From Myxococcus guangdongensis (GTDB lineage: Bacteria > Myxococcota > Myxococcia > Myxococcales > Myxococcaceae): a stretch of DNA of 64,000 nucleotides. How positions within the stretch are numbered: the first letter of the stretch is position 1; the number at the start of each line of letters is the position of its first letter. Shown here in pieces: positions 1-8,124 of this stretch. Below the pieces are notes generated by a model. That model was not told the origin of the DNA. It made no database searches and saw only the letters and a program-made list of their open reading frames with translations. The stretch lies in NCBI RefSeq assembly GCF_024198255.1, contig NZ_JAJVKW010000002.1, positions 1 to 64,000 of the forward strand. The letters are read 5' to 3'. Position numbers and translations under genes: made by a program.

Positions 1-70
1 GCACCAAGGGGGCCATGGAGTTGCGGTCCGCCGAGTCCGCAGGGTAGGAGTCCTCCTGTCTCGGCCCTCT

Positions 71-111
71 CTCTTTGGCCGGTTTTGACGGGACCCTCTT
101 TGGCCGGTTTT
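71..111. repeat. Pair of 16-bp direct repeats
   Basis: The sequence ctctttggccggtttt occurs at 71-86 and again at 96-111, separated by 9 bp. Closely spaced short repeats with a GGCCGG core like this resemble the multiple terminal repeats of IS21-type elements, but that link is recall only. The second repeat overlaps the stop of the neighbouring IS66-type fragment. It probably marks an insertion-sequence end in a scarred region. Confidence 0.5.
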
Positions 112-299
112 CACCTGACCATTGAGGGGCCTGCCGTCTCGGACCTCCGGACCGGCGTGGCCCGCGACTTCTTGTACAGCCAGTACTGGAAGCCACCGAG
201 CGAGACCTGGTGCCGGACCGCGAACTCCTTCTGCGTCAGCCCGCTCGCCTCGAACTCCTCGACTAACTGCTTCCACTCATCCGGATTGGGGCGTCTCAT
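111..299 (-). pseudogene. IS66-type accessory protein TnpA, truncated
   Basis: About 62 residues are readable from the ATG at 299; an in-frame ATG also exists at 323. The helix-turn-helix stretch PDEWKQLVEEFEASGLTQKE followed by FAVRHQV and FQYWLYKK is typical of the small accessory protein of IS66 elements, which is normally over 100 residues. Here it stops early, and no TnpB or large transposase follows. It is therefore read as the remnant of an insertion sequence. The function in intact elements is support of transposition; this copy is unlikely to act. Confidence 0.6.
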
Positions 300-354
300 G
301 TCGGGGTGAACCGACGAATCCACCTCGGTTCAGCACGCCCGCCGTCGGTCGCTT

Positions 355-389
355 ACGCAGCACCGTGTCGAAGTTGAGGTCCGGCCGTT
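355..389 (-). repeat. 35-bp fragment copied from the gene at 1347-2075
   Basis: Positions 355-389 match 1934-1968 with a single difference, both reading LDFDTVLR or LNFDTVLR on the minus strand. It is too short to encode anything and looks like the relic of a second copy of the 1347-2075 gene, lost during rearrangement. Confidence 0.6.
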
Positions 390-441
390 GGGCGACCAAA
401 GCGCTCGTCTCCCCTTAGCCCTCGTGCTGTGATGCTTCACC

Positions 442-1161
442 ATGGGTGATTGGGCGGTGACGACGCACTGGGCATGGACACGACCTCGAATGCCTGATGC
501 CAGGGACTTTCCGAACCACCGCTGGGCTGCTCGCCTTGGCCGAGTGGGCCCGGGGCTCTGGCAGTTGGAAACGCTCCAGAAGTACGGCTACTACCGTGCC
601 CCCGAAGGGACGGCCGCCGTGGGAGTCCAAGCTCCCGATGGCTATTTGGTGGAATACGGAGGCGGCCCCTTCTCCGCAGCCTGGAACTATCTCGTCGCCA
701 CAGAGCCCTCCGGTGCAAGCCGCTTCGCGCGAGCCGCGGGGCTGTTGGGTGAAGACGCCTCCCTCCCGCCTGCGATTCAACACGCGGTGCTGTGCCTACG
801 CACCCCCATCCGCTTCGAGCGCCCTCTTGCGTCCTGGAGTTTGAGCGAAAGCCATCTGGACTCAGCCCCCGCCGCCCGCGTCGCTGAGGCGCTCATCGCC
901 GGAGGCCCCCCTCCTCGCCGGGGACGAATCGAATGCGTAGTGGGACTCTTTACTTTCGAGTTCGGCTGGGTCCACACAGGCGTCCTGACACTGTTCATCG
1001 ACGAGTCGATGGAGCAAAGCGGGGCCGAACTCGAAGTGACAGGCCGGTTCAACGCACTCTCCGAGACAAAGGAGGTCGGCCCGTTCGCGCACTCCATGTA
1101 CATGGAGCGACCCACTCCAGTCCCAGTGCCCCTCGTCGCTTGGCCCTTCCCCACGCGGTGA
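442..1161 (+). CDS. Hypothetical protein, 239 aa
   Basis: I do not recognise this protein. It is soluble in appearance, with no signal peptide and no membrane segment, rich in Trp and aromatic residues near the start, and has a stretch LTLFIDESMEQSGAELEVTG near residue 190. Codon third positions are less GC-biased than in the core genes further right, which fits an accessory gene. There is no clear ribosome-binding site before the ATG at 442. It sits between insertion-sequence relics and faces the gene at 1347-2075 tail to tail. It could be a cargo or immunity-type gene, but nothing in the sequence proves that. Confidence 0.5.
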   Translation: MGDWAVTTHWAWTRPRMPDARDFPNHRWAARLGRVGPGLWQLETLQKYGYYRAPEGTAAVGVQAPDGYLVEYGGGPFSAAWNYLVATEPSGASRFARAAGLLGEDASLPPAIQHAVLCLRTPIRFERPLASWSLSESHLDSAPAARVAEALIAGGPPPRRGRIECVVGLFTFEFGWVHTGVLTLFIDESMEQSGAELEVTGRFNALSETKEVGPFAHSMYMERPTPVPVPLVAWPFPTR

Positions 1162-1346
1162 GGACTCTCTCAGAATGAACCGTTCTTCTCCGAAGGAGGG
1201 CTGGATGGGTGAATAGTCCAGCAGCAATCGGCGGGACGGCGTGTACCGGCGGGTGGTGGGGCAGGAGCCGCCAGGCGCGCCCACCAACGCGCCCTTGCTC
1301 CTCCTGCTTCTGCCTCGACCATCCCCTTCCACCCCAACCGCCGCTT

Positions 1347-2075
1347 TCAGGGCCGGTACCGCTCCGCCTCCTTGAAGAACTGGGTGAGCGAGTACTCCAA
1401 CAGCGACTCGCGAGACTGCATGTACCGGCGCGCGCGAAGGAAGGGCAACCAGACGCGCTTCTCAACGCGCACCTGGGACTCTTCCATCTTCTGCCGCAGC
1501 ACCCACGTCCCTCCCAGCCGCCGCACCAGCACGTCCCCCAGGTAGGCGCCTAGCGCCGGAGCTGTGTGGCTGTCGATGAGTTCGCGCGTGTGCCGCTCCG
1601 GGAAGTTGTCCCGCCAGAAGTAGAAGTCCAAGTCCGTGAGGGACTCGGCCGTCTCGTCCATGATGGAGGGCACCTTAGTGTGCAGTGCCGCCACGAGACC
1701 TTCGGACAAGTCGCCGTAGGACTCGTGGACGCGCTCCGGATTCACCACGTCCGACGGAAGGGCGACCGGCAGCCACTCATCCGGCACAGGAGGTCGGAAG
1801 GCGTTGAACTCGGCAATCTTCCGTTGCCGCTCACTGATGGCGAACTCGTCAGGCAACCGCGAGAGGAACGGCGCCACATCTGGGTGGAAGCACGGCTCGA
1901 CGGGCACGAGCGCGGCGCGGCGCTCTCTCAGCGTGCGCAGCACCGTGTCGAAGTCGAGGTCCGGCCGTAGGTGGACATGCGCGCGGGCCTGCACCACACG
2001 CGACTCCTCACTCGCGAAGTCCGCTGCAGTAGGCCGAAGAACCAGGAGGACGGAGCCCTTAGGAAGCTCAGCCAA
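1347..2075 (-). CDS. Hypothetical protein, 242 aa, start possibly lost
   Basis: The family is unknown to me. The frame is well used and consistent with a real soluble protein with many charged residues (REKR and ER clusters) and a helical C-terminus ending FKEAERYRP. The presumed start at 2075 lies within a few bases of the beginning of the IS2-type fragment that runs rightwards from about 2072, so the native N-terminus may have been replaced at that junction. A 35-bp relic of the same coding sequence lies at 355-389, showing that the gene existed in at least one further copy. It faces the gene at 442-1161. Confidence 0.5.
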   Translation of the reverse strand: MAELPKGSVLLVLRPTAADFASEESRVVQARAHVHLRPDLDFDTVLRTLRERRAALVPVEPCFHPDVAPFLSRLPDEFAISERQRKIAEFNAFRPPVPDEWLPVALPSDVVNPERVHESYGDLSEGLVAALHTKVPSIMDETAESLTDLDFYFWRDNFPERHTRELIDSHTAPALGAYLGDVLVRRLGGTWVLRQKMEESQVRVEKRVWLPFLRARRYMQSRESLLEYSLTQFFKEAERYRP

Positions 2076-2449
2076 GCAAGTGTACCGGGTGATGAAGGCC
2101 GCGGGGCTGCAGCTGGCCCGCTACACCGGCAAACCCACGCGAACCCACGAAGGCAAGGTAGCCACCCTCAAGAGCAACCTGCGCTGGCCGCTCAGACGAC
2201 TTCGAGATTCGTTGCTTGAACGCAGAGCACGTCCAGGTGGCCTTCACGCTGGACTGCTGCGACCGCGAGGACATGGGCTTCGTCGCCACCAAAGGGGCCC
2301 TCACCGGCGAGCTGGTGCGCGACTTGATGGCCGAAACGCTCGAGGCCCGGTTCGGCGCGGGCTGCCGCCAGGCATCTCACCCGATTGAATGGCTCACCGA
2401 TCGCCGCTTCACCCCACTGACCATGTCCGATTTGACAGGGGCAACCCCA
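2072..2449 (+). mobile_element. IS3-family (IS2-type) element, internally deleted
   Basis: Reading rightwards, VYRVMKA, YTGKPTRTHEGKV and TLKSNLRW match OrfB of IS2-type transposases. A one-base frameshift near 2188 then moves the reading to NAEHVQVAFTLDCCDRED and FGAGCRQASHPIEWLTD. After IEWLTD (about 2403) the sequence jumps straight to an element end: cttcaccccactgac, then gtccgatttgacaggggcaa up to about 2449. The same end, slightly diverged, occurs at 7748-7795 in the other copy. So the last third of the transposase, including its catalytic Glu region, has been deleted. It is a dead element. Confidence 0.8.
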
Positions 2450-2540
2450 CGACGCCCGACCGGGGCTCGTCGCGGTGAACGGAATGGCGCCGTTGGGTGG
2501 CGCAGCTCGACAAACACGTCTCCTCGCGTATCATCCATCG

Positions 2541-3173
2541 ATGAGCGATAATTCGGTCTCGGGCCGATACCATGCTTGCATCGCGCCCCTCGCGGCCTCC
2601 TCGGTGGCGAAAGCGGGTCGGTGCGTGCTGTCGTATGGCCACAATGGCGCCGATCTCGCCCGCGTACGACAGACTCTGACACTGCCCGCGGCACTCGAGC
2701 GCTTCTACGAGCAGGCTGATTCCATGCAGATCCGATGGCGCTTGCAACAAGGCGCCGCAATCGAGTACCTCGACCGCGAGATCGACATCGTTGGGGGAGA
2801 GGCGAACGTCCTCCCTGTTTCCGCATGCATCGACGGCATCGACGGCCGACGTGGAGCGGACCTCCTCGACCCGTACGGGTCCTTTCCGGAGGCGCGCGGG
2901 TTGCTCGACCGCCTCGCGCCTTTCGATTACTGCGAGGGCGAGTTCGCGGTCTGCCTCGAATTGGAATCGGGCCGGGTCCTCGACCGGCTGCATTTCGTGC
3001 CACTCGACGGAGTCGGAGAGGTCCGGCCGCTCCCCGTGGGCGTCGAGGACTATTTGCAGCGCGGCTTTGCCATGCGTTTCATACACCACTGGGTCGAGGC
3101 AGCACTCTTCGACAGTCCTGACTGGACAGCGTTCTCGAAGCACTATCTCGCGCAGGTCTTCGGTTCGGAATAG
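2541..3173 (+). CDS. SUKH (SMI1/KNR4)-like protein
   Basis: About 210 residues from the ATG at 2541; an upstream in-frame ATG at 2475 would start inside the insertion-sequence flank and is less likely. The segment LPAALERFYEQADSMQIRW, followed much later by DRLHFVPLDG, VGVEDYLQRGF and FIHHWVEAAL, has the order and spacing typical of SUKH proteins. In bacteria that superfamily supplies many immunity proteins against secreted nuclease toxins. No toxin gene is visible beside it, so an orphan immunity role is only an inference. A perfect hairpin follows the stop. Composition is accessory-like. Confidence 0.5.
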   Translation: MSDNSVSGRYHACIAPLAASSVAKAGRCVLSYGHNGADLARVRQTLTLPAALERFYEQADSMQIRWRLQQGAAIEYLDREIDIVGGEANVLPVSACIDGIDGRRGADLLDPYGSFPEARGLLDRLAPFDYCEGEFAVCLELESGRVLDRLHFVPLDGVGEVRPLPVGVEDYLQRGFAMRFIHHWVEAALFDSPDWTAFSKHYLAQVFGSE

Positions 3174-3211
3174 GAGACCGATTACTCGCTCTTCACCGGA
3201 AGTCGGGGCGT

Positions 3212-3229
3212 GAAATCTCGTGAGATTTC
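3212..3229 (+). terminator. Perfect 8-bp hairpin after the SUKH-like gene
   Basis: GAAATCTC and GAGATTTC are exact inverted repeats with a 2-nt gap, 39 bp after the stop at 3173. Only a short T-run follows, so it is either a weak terminator or an RNA-stabilising stem. Confidence 0.4.
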
Positions 3230-3517
3230 CGTGTGCTACTGCCGAGGGTTCGACGGGCCGCACCATCGACACCGGAGCATCCGGCCGCTCTCATTCGCTC
3301 GTGCAAACGAACCGGGAGAGAACGAGATGGGTCAGCGAGCAAGAATCCCTACTGGGCTCCACGCTACAGCGAGCACTGGCTGATGGAGTGTCACAACCGC
3401 CTCTCTCCGAGGCAGGCCCGGCGAGAGTTGATGCAGTCGAGGCAAGCGGCCTGATTACGACCAACCTGGTGTCCCAACAGGTACAGCTGCCCCCACTGGG
3501 ACCTAAGCCACGGCCGA
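3230..3517. other. Stretch without a convincing gene
   Basis: No reading frame here has both a good start and recognisable sequence. Short open frames exist but look like chance in high-GC DNA. At 3518 similarity to the second tRNA block (from 12485) begins abruptly. Confidence 0.5.
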
Positions 3518-3591
3518 GAAGCTCAACTCATCGGACCTTCTCAGGAACGAAAATCACCCGCCGTAGAGTCTCCCTGAAAGGAGCGGTGACC

Positions 3592-3753
3592 ATGACGACG
3601 TTGACGATGCGGACGAACCCGATGAAGCGCAGCAATCGCAACAGCCTCTGGTCCCAGTTCGACGCCGCCTCCTCGGCCCTCGCGAGCTTCGGCTCGAAGT
3701 CCAACATGGGATTTGGCCGCCTCCACGGTCTTCCGCCCGTACCCTCCTGCTGA
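3592..3753 (+). CDS. Small protein, 53 aa, paralogue of 12559-12717
   Basis: The ATG at 3592 follows a good ribosome-binding site (aaaggag). The start MTTLTMRTNPMKRSN is nearly the same as in the copy at 12559 (MTMLTMRTNPMKRSN), and the tail keeps LWSQF and PPVP. About two thirds of residues agree between copies, and reading frame, start, leader and end are all kept, which argues for translation. No signal peptide is seen; the N-terminus is basic. Function unknown. It lies upstream of a hairpin and of tRNA-Lys and tRNA-Asn in the same direction. Whether it acts as a protein or its leader acts as RNA cannot be decided here. Confidence 0.6.
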   Translation: MTTLTMRTNPMKRSNRNSLWSQFDAASSALASFGSKSNMGFGRLHGLPPVPSC

Positions 3754-3788
3754 AGCTCGCGCGCCGTTACCCAAGCGCCAAGCCACGC

Positions 3789-3823
3789 AGAGGCCGGGCT
3801 CCCATCCAGGGGACCCGGCCTCT
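3789..3823 (+). terminator. 10-bp hairpin after the small protein gene
   Basis: AGAGGCCGGG and CCCGGCCTCT are exact inverted repeats with a 15-nt loop, 35 bp after the small gene. The same hairpin is fully conserved in the second block (12753-12787). No T-run follows; it may be a processing or termination structure. Confidence 0.6.
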
Positions 3824-3962
3824 CGGCCTTCAGGGCTCCTCTTCTTCCACAAACATCCACGGCTCGGGAAGACACGTGGGCCTGTAGCACCCGAGCCTGA
3901 CAGGGCACATGCCCACACGCCAGAAGTTCGGCTCGCGCCCCGTACCGACAGCATCCAGGTCT

Positions 3963-3990
3963 CTGACAACTGAATCGTCGTGGTGAATGT
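3963..3990 (+). promoter_or_regulatory. Candidate promoter of the tRNA-Lys/Asn pair
   Basis: CTGACA (3963-3968), a 16-bp spacer and GAATGT (3985-3990) lie about 37 bp before tRNA-Lys. The stretch is kept unchanged before tRNA-Lys of the second block (12928-12955), which supports function. Confidence 0.45.
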
Positions 3991-4026
3991 CATACCGCCC
4001 GCGCGCATCGGGGCGGCAAGCAATCT

Positions 4027-4097
4027 GCCTCCGTAGCTCATTGGAAGAGCATCCGCCTCTTAAGCGGACGGCGAGGGTTCGAATCCCTCCGGAGGTA
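4027..4097 (+). tRNA. tRNA-Lys (CTT), copy 1
   Basis: Cloverleaf of 71 nt: acceptor GCCTCCG with CGGAGGT plus A, D stem GCTC/GAGC, anticodon stem TCCGC/GCGGA around loop CTCTTAA (anticodon CTT), T arm GAGGG-TTCGAAT-CCCTC. No CCA is encoded. Identical to the copy at 12992. Confidence 0.9.
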
Positions 4098-4119
4098 CTC
4101 ACAAGCAATCGCAGCACAT

Positions 4120-4191
4120 TCCCCGGTAGCTCAATGGCGGAGCAAGCGGCTGTTAACCGCGAGGCTGAGGGTTCGAGTCCCTCCTGGGGAG
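4120..4191 (+). tRNA. tRNA-Asn (GTT), copy 1
   Basis: Cloverleaf of 72 nt: acceptor TCCCCGG with CTGGGGA plus G, anticodon loop CTGTTAA (anticodon GTT), T loop TTCGAGT. The 27-43 pair is A-G. Compared with the copy at 13086, acceptor pair 2-71 differs by a paired change (C-G here, T-A there), so both copies seem to be under selection for structure. Confidence 0.9.
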
Positions 4192-4239
4192 CTGATTGAA
4201 CGGGCCCGCAAACTGGCAGGGCCCTTGCGGTTAACACGA

Positions 4240-4268
4240 GCCTCGCGATGAATATCGCGGGGCTTTCG
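4240..4268 (+). terminator. Intrinsic terminator after tRNA-Asn copy 1
   Basis: GCCTCGCGAT and ATCGCGGGGC pair over 10 bp (one G-T) around loop GAAT, followed by TTTCG. Its position 49 bp after tRNA-Asn fits the end of the short tRNA transcript. Confidence 0.55.
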
Positions 4269-4689
4269 TGCTGAAGCCCCTGAATTACAAGGGTTTTCAT
4301 CCCACGACGATTCAGAGGACACTCTCTACGCTCTGCGACTTAGAACGCGATTGCCCATCCATTCGGCCGCGGATTGGGCTTTCTGGAGCTCTCTTTGGCC
4401 CAATCTGGGGAGAGAGGAGCCGAGAGCGGTTAACAGGCGCTGTTAACCGTTGGGGCAGCGGTTAACACAATTCTCTGAGAGTCTTAGTTCTCCGCTCTAG
4501 GGTTTCCAGGACGGCCGCTCTCTCTGCTTTCCGGTTTCACCCCTTACATGCTTTGCAGGCTTCCAGAGGGAGTCGCAAGGTGGTTATGGGGCATCTGCGA
4601 AGGGCCAGCCTGCGCGCTCCTGTCCTGCGTCCCCGACGATTCCACCTCCCCGCATCGACACCGATCCTCGTGCGGTCCCGGGAACAACC
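4269..4689. other. Non-coding stretch with GTTAAC palindrome cluster
   Basis: No gene is seen. A perfect palindrome, CGGTTAACAG and CTGTTAACCG with a 3-nt gap, lies at 4427-4449, and a third GCGGTTAAC follows at 4458-4466. The same GCGGTTAACAC string occurs at 4227. All resemble the complement of the anticodon arm of tRNA-Asn (GCGGCTGTTAACCGC). They could be relics of integrase attachment sites or operator sites. Confidence 0.45.
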
Positions 4690-5300
4690 GGTCAAGTCCC
4701 GAATCGTGTGTAGTTGATTCGGAGGGGGCTCGGAGAGGAAGGCTCCTTGGCGGGGTCAAGCAGCCGCAGTGTCTGGGGTTGAGTTGAGCAGGGCCATGTC
4801 GAGGTAGCGGCGGTCGCCCCAGATGCCAGTCACTTCGAGGGCGACGGCGGAGATGAGGCGCAGGGCGCTGGCACGGCCCAGGAAGGCGCCGACAGCCCGG
4901 ATGCGGCGCTTGACCTCGCCGTGGAGGCGCTCCAGGCCGTTGGTGCTGCGCAGGTGCTTCCAGTGGGCCGTGGGGAAGGCGAAGAAGCAGGATGTGGCGG
5001 CGAAGCCCTGGCGCAGGCACTCCATGGCCTCGGGCACCTGACGCCCCAGGCCCTCCTGGAGGGCCTCCATTCGCTTCCTGGCATCCTGGAGGGTGGGCGC
5101 CTCGAAGATTGCCGACGTCTGCTTGCCCAACCGTCCTCGCAGCCTCCAGGGGGTCCTTGGCGAGCACGTTGCGGGTGAGGTGCACGGTGCAGCGCTGGAG
5201 CTGGGCCTCGGCCATTGTCCGATGTGCCTCCGCAGACTCGGCGCTCGCGCTCCTCCTCGAGGAGCGTCACGCATCTGATCAGGTGGTATTAGGTGCCCAC
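4690..5300 (-). mobile_element. IS256-family transposase remnant
   Basis: On the minus strand, AQLQRCTVHLTRNVLAKDP (5215 downwards) continues after a frameshift near 5140 as GKQTSAIFEAPTLQDARKRM, then CFFAFPTAHWKHLRSTNGLE, RLHGEVKRRIRAVGAF and GIWGDRRYLDMALL. This is the C-terminal half of a mutator-type (IS256) transposase, including the Glu of NGLERLH. The N-terminal half is missing. At 4690-4715 the minus strand reads acacacgattcgggacttga, which looks like an element terminal repeat. It is dead: truncated and frameshifted. Its left limit abuts the end of the M4 protease gene. Confidence 0.75.
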
Positions 5301-5339
5301 CTCGCTGATGCCCGTCACCCGGTTGCAGTGTCTGCTTCA

Positions 5340-7574
5340 CTACCAGTAGACGAACACGGACGAGGCTTGATCATTCCAGTTGTGCCACGCGGTGAACGGC
5401 CAGAAGTTGGCGTACAAGCCCCAGTCGCTCAGCCTGCGAATGGCCCAGCCGCGGCCAAATACAACTCTGAAGCCTCCGAAGTTGACGTGCTGGAAGAGCA
5501 CCGTCAGGCTTCCACACTGGGTGCTAAACAGGGACGAGATGCGGTCATTCCAATAGGGCCGGAGGTCGCTGTATCCCCACCCCGGAGGCACAGTGAAAGA
5601 GGCCCCCCCATAGTTGGCGTGCTCGCGGAACACCGAGTACGGGTTGCAAGTAGACTTTTGCAGGCTCGTCGGCTGCTCGGAGGGATACTGGTTGGTGGCC
5701 CGCAAGTACGCCTGCAGGTCCGCGGAGGTGCGGAAGCCCTGCAGCACGTTGAGCTCCGCCGACCGGTCGTCGAGAACGTAGTACGGGAGGAAGATGTCCT
5801 GCTGGAGGAGTTGCGCAGCGGTGTACTGCACTCCGTCCACCAGGATTGGCAGATCGGGCAGGAAAGAGTCCTCGTACTGAAGCTCGGGGTCACGGGGAGG
5901 CGGGTCCGTGAACAGCGCCGCCAGGGACGCCTGGACGAGTTGGGCGCCCGGGATGGGGGTGGCCGGCGTCTGGTGCGGGGGTGTGCGCTCCTGGGAAGGG
6001 GGCAGGGGCACGCAGACGGCGGCCCATGCATCCCCCACGGCCTGCACCGTGGCTGCGTCGTAGCCGAGCTCCCGCGCGGCCTGCACGGTGTACGTCTTCG
6101 CCTGCTCGAACGTGGTGCTCTGCGTGAAGATGTCCGTGTTGGCCTTGTAGAAGATGCGGCCGGCTTTCTCGGGGCCAATCGCCGTCACATTGACCGTGGT
6201 CTTCCCGCGCGGGTGCGTGCCGCCCTTGGAGAGTAGGGCGAACGCGAGGTTGCTGATGCCGGAGCTGTAGTGCACGTCCACGCCGGACGAGTAGTCACCG
6301 TAGCAGTCCAGCGAGTCGGCGTCCTTGGCCGGGTCGTCCATGTACCGCAGCGCGTCCCCGGGGATGCCAGGCGTCCAGACGTCCTCGCCAATCTTGAAGA
6401 CATCCGCGTCCGTGGACCAGCCTCGCGTCCAGCTCTCGCACACGCCGGAGAAGATGTCGGACATGGACTCGTTGAGTCCGCCGGACTGGCCGGAGTAGGT
6501 GAGGTTGGACTCGTACTCCGTCACGGCGTGGGTCAGCTCGTGGACGGTGACGTCCGCGTCCTTGCCCAGCTCGATGGAGTCCACACCGTTGCCGTCGCCG
6601 TACACCACCTGGGTGCCGTCCCAGTACGCGTTCACGTAGTTGGTGCGGTAGTGAACGGTGCTGATGAGCGTGGCGCCCGCGTTGTCGATGGAGTCGCGGC
6701 CGAACAGCGTGTTGTAGCAGTCGTAGGTGAACCCGAGCTGGTCGTAGTTCTGGTCCACGTGGGCGTCGCCGATGGCGACCTGGCCCTCGGAGCGCTTGAG
6801 CGTGCCCGGCGTGGTGGACTTGTTGTTGGCGCTGTAGACGCGGCGCTTGAGGGCGGAGTGGATTTGCGGATGCACGGAGAGCAGCGCGCCGTTCTGCGCG
6901 TCGACGAAGACGAGGTCATCCGACGGCATGCCGTCGCGCTGGCCCTTGACTCGGACCTGCCACGCCAGATGCAGTTCCTTGACGCCTTCGGGGCGCAGGA
7001 ATACGCGCTCCACCGGGCCGCCGACGAAGGCTGGCTCGGCGCGCGAGCCGCTCACCGCGAGCTTCGCGGCGGCCTCAGGTGACACCTTCGCGTTCGTAGG
7101 GGCCGGAGTCCCGCCGCGCGCCGAGCCGTTGGCTGCGTACACCCGGCCTTGCGGGTCCACATGCACTACCAACTGGCCACCGATGACGGGCAGGCCCTGG
7201 TGGAATTGCTGGAAGCGCAGGTGCCGGTGGCCCTGCGCGTCCACGGACTGCTTGAGGAAACGCAGGTCATTGCCGTCGAGACGGAACACCGGCGCCAGGT
7301 CGCTCAGCACCGCGCGCACGTCCTCACCGGACTCTCGCGCTTGCGGTGCTGACGTCTGCGACACGCTTCCGAAGTTGCCTCGGACGAAGTAGGGCACGTC
7401 ATCCTGGGCTCCGAGCACCTCGACTTCCTTCAAGCGTGCCAGCGCCGACTTCATGTCGGCATCCTTAGCGGAGCCGGTGTCGCGCGGGGCCTCCTCGATG
7501 TCTGGGATTTCAGTGACACAGGCCAACTGCGAGAACAGCAGGCATGCACCGACCCAGCGAATGCTGCGCATCAT
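5340..7574 (-). CDS. M4 (thermolysin-like) metalloprotease with crystallin-like tail
   Basis: Secreted zinc endopeptidase of 744 residues. The N-terminus has a hydrophobic signal ending LLFSQLAC, so it may be lipidated at Cys19, although the lipobox is not ideal. A propeptide (FTP/PepSY type, about 30-240) precedes the catalytic domain. Zinc site HELTH is at 345-349, with the downstream NESMSDIF giving the third ligand, and VHYSSGISNLAFAL carries the second active-site His. After the usual C-terminal domain come about 95 residues with two Greek-key-like motifs (ANYGGASFTVPPGW and VNFGGFRVVFGRGW) resembling beta/gamma-crystallin modules; those often bind calcium or cell wall material. Likely role: extracellular protein degradation for predation or nutrition. 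The stop abuts the IS256 relic, but the protein looks complete. Confidence 0.85.
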   Translation of the reverse strand: MMRSIRWVGACLLFSQLACVTEIPDIEEAPRDTGSAKDADMKSALARLKEVEVLGAQDDVPYFVRGNFGSVSQTSAPQARESGEDVRAVLSDLAPVFRLDGNDLRFLKQSVDAQGHRHLRFQQFHQGLPVIGGQLVVHVDPQGRVYAANGSARGGTPAPTNAKVSPEAAAKLAVSGSRAEPAFVGGPVERVFLRPEGVKELHLAWQVRVKGQRDGMPSDDLVFVDAQNGALLSVHPQIHSALKRRVYSANNKSTTPGTLKRSEGQVAIGDAHVDQNYDQLGFTYDCYNTLFGRDSIDNAGATLISTVHYRTNYVNAYWDGTQVVYGDGNGVDSIELGKDADVTVHELTHAVTEYESNLTYSGQSGGLNESMSDIFSGVCESWTRGWSTDADVFKIGEDVWTPGIPGDALRYMDDPAKDADSLDCYGDYSSGVDVHYSSGISNLAFALLSKGGTHPRGKTTVNVTAIGPEKAGRIFYKANTDIFTQSTTFEQAKTYTVQAARELGYDAATVQAVGDAWAAVCVPLPPSQERTPPHQTPATPIPGAQLVQASLAALFTDPPPRDPELQYEDSFLPDLPILVDGVQYTAAQLLQQDIFLPYYVLDDRSAELNVLQGFRTSADLQAYLRATNQYPSEQPTSLQKSTCNPYSVFREHANYGGASFTVPPGWGYSDLRPYWNDRISSLFSTQCGSLTVLFQHVNFGGFRVVFGRGWAIRRLSDWGLYANFWPFTAWHNWNDQASSVFVYW

Positions 7575-7747
7575 AGTCTACCCCCGCCCATGGCGGCTGC
7601 GTCTGTCATTCAAGGCAGATTCGCGAGTCCTTTGATATACAGGAAAACCACTACGGGGCCCGAGGAGGCGTGGAGTCGTGCGACGCTGGCGTTGCAGCCA
7701 GGCGCGACCGTCAGGGCATCCTGCACCTCGCCGCACACAGCTGCGCT

Positions 7748-8118
7748 TGGAGTTACCCTCGTCCAATCGGACAGGGTCAGTGGGGTGAATTCGCGAGCCG
7801 GAACTCGCGCGGGGAGCGCATCTTCAGGGCCTTGTGCGGATACACGGCGTTGTAGTCGTCGAACCAGCGGGGCAACTGCTGGAGAACCAGCTCGGCACTG
7901 TCCAGGCGGTTCAGGTACACGGAGTCGCGCTTGAAGCTCTTCACGAAGGACTCCGCCATGCCGTTGCTCTCCGGCGAGTAGGCCGGCGTGGTGCGGATGA
8001 GCAGCCCCAGGCTGGCCCCGAATTCGCGCGTCGGGTGGGCCGTGAAGGCCGGCCCGTTGTCGGTGAGCCATTCAATCGGGTGCGGCGCCTGGCGGCAGCC
8101 CGCGCCGAACCGGATCAC
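7748..8118 (-). mobile_element. IS3-family (IS2-type) transposase, C-terminal fragment with element end
   Basis: The minus strand reads FGAGCRQAPHPIEWLTDNGP, then TTPAYSPESNGMAESFVKSF, VYLNRLD, LPRWFDDYNAVYPHKALKM and SPREFRLANSPH. This is the complete C-terminal third of IS2-type OrfB, with the Glu of PESNGMAE. The element end follows at 7748 (tggagttaccctcgtcc on the plus strand). The N-terminal two thirds are missing beyond about 8118. The copy at 2072-2449 keeps the complementary part and shares the stretch FGAGCRQ-HPIEWLTD, so both copies broke in nearly the same place. Confidence 0.8.
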
Positions 8119-8124
8119 GCCCAG

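Larger units (their letters stand above)
3518..4191 (+). repeat. Duplicated tRNA block, copy 1
   Basis: This about 674-bp block matches 12485-13157 along its length at an almost constant offset (8965-8967 bp). It holds a conserved leader, a 53-aa reading frame, a strong hairpin, a promoter-like motif, tRNA-Lys and tRNA-Asn. Similarity stops directly at the end of tRNA-Asn. tRNA-Lys is identical in the two copies, whereas the small protein has diverged. Copy 2 continues into a long tRNA array; copy 1 does not. Confidence 0.85.

Noticed and set aside
3220-3590. Protein frame running into the small 53-aa gene from 3220
   Set aside because: The similarity between block copies and the ribosome-binding site support the ATG at 3592; the upstream part has no counterpart in copy 2.
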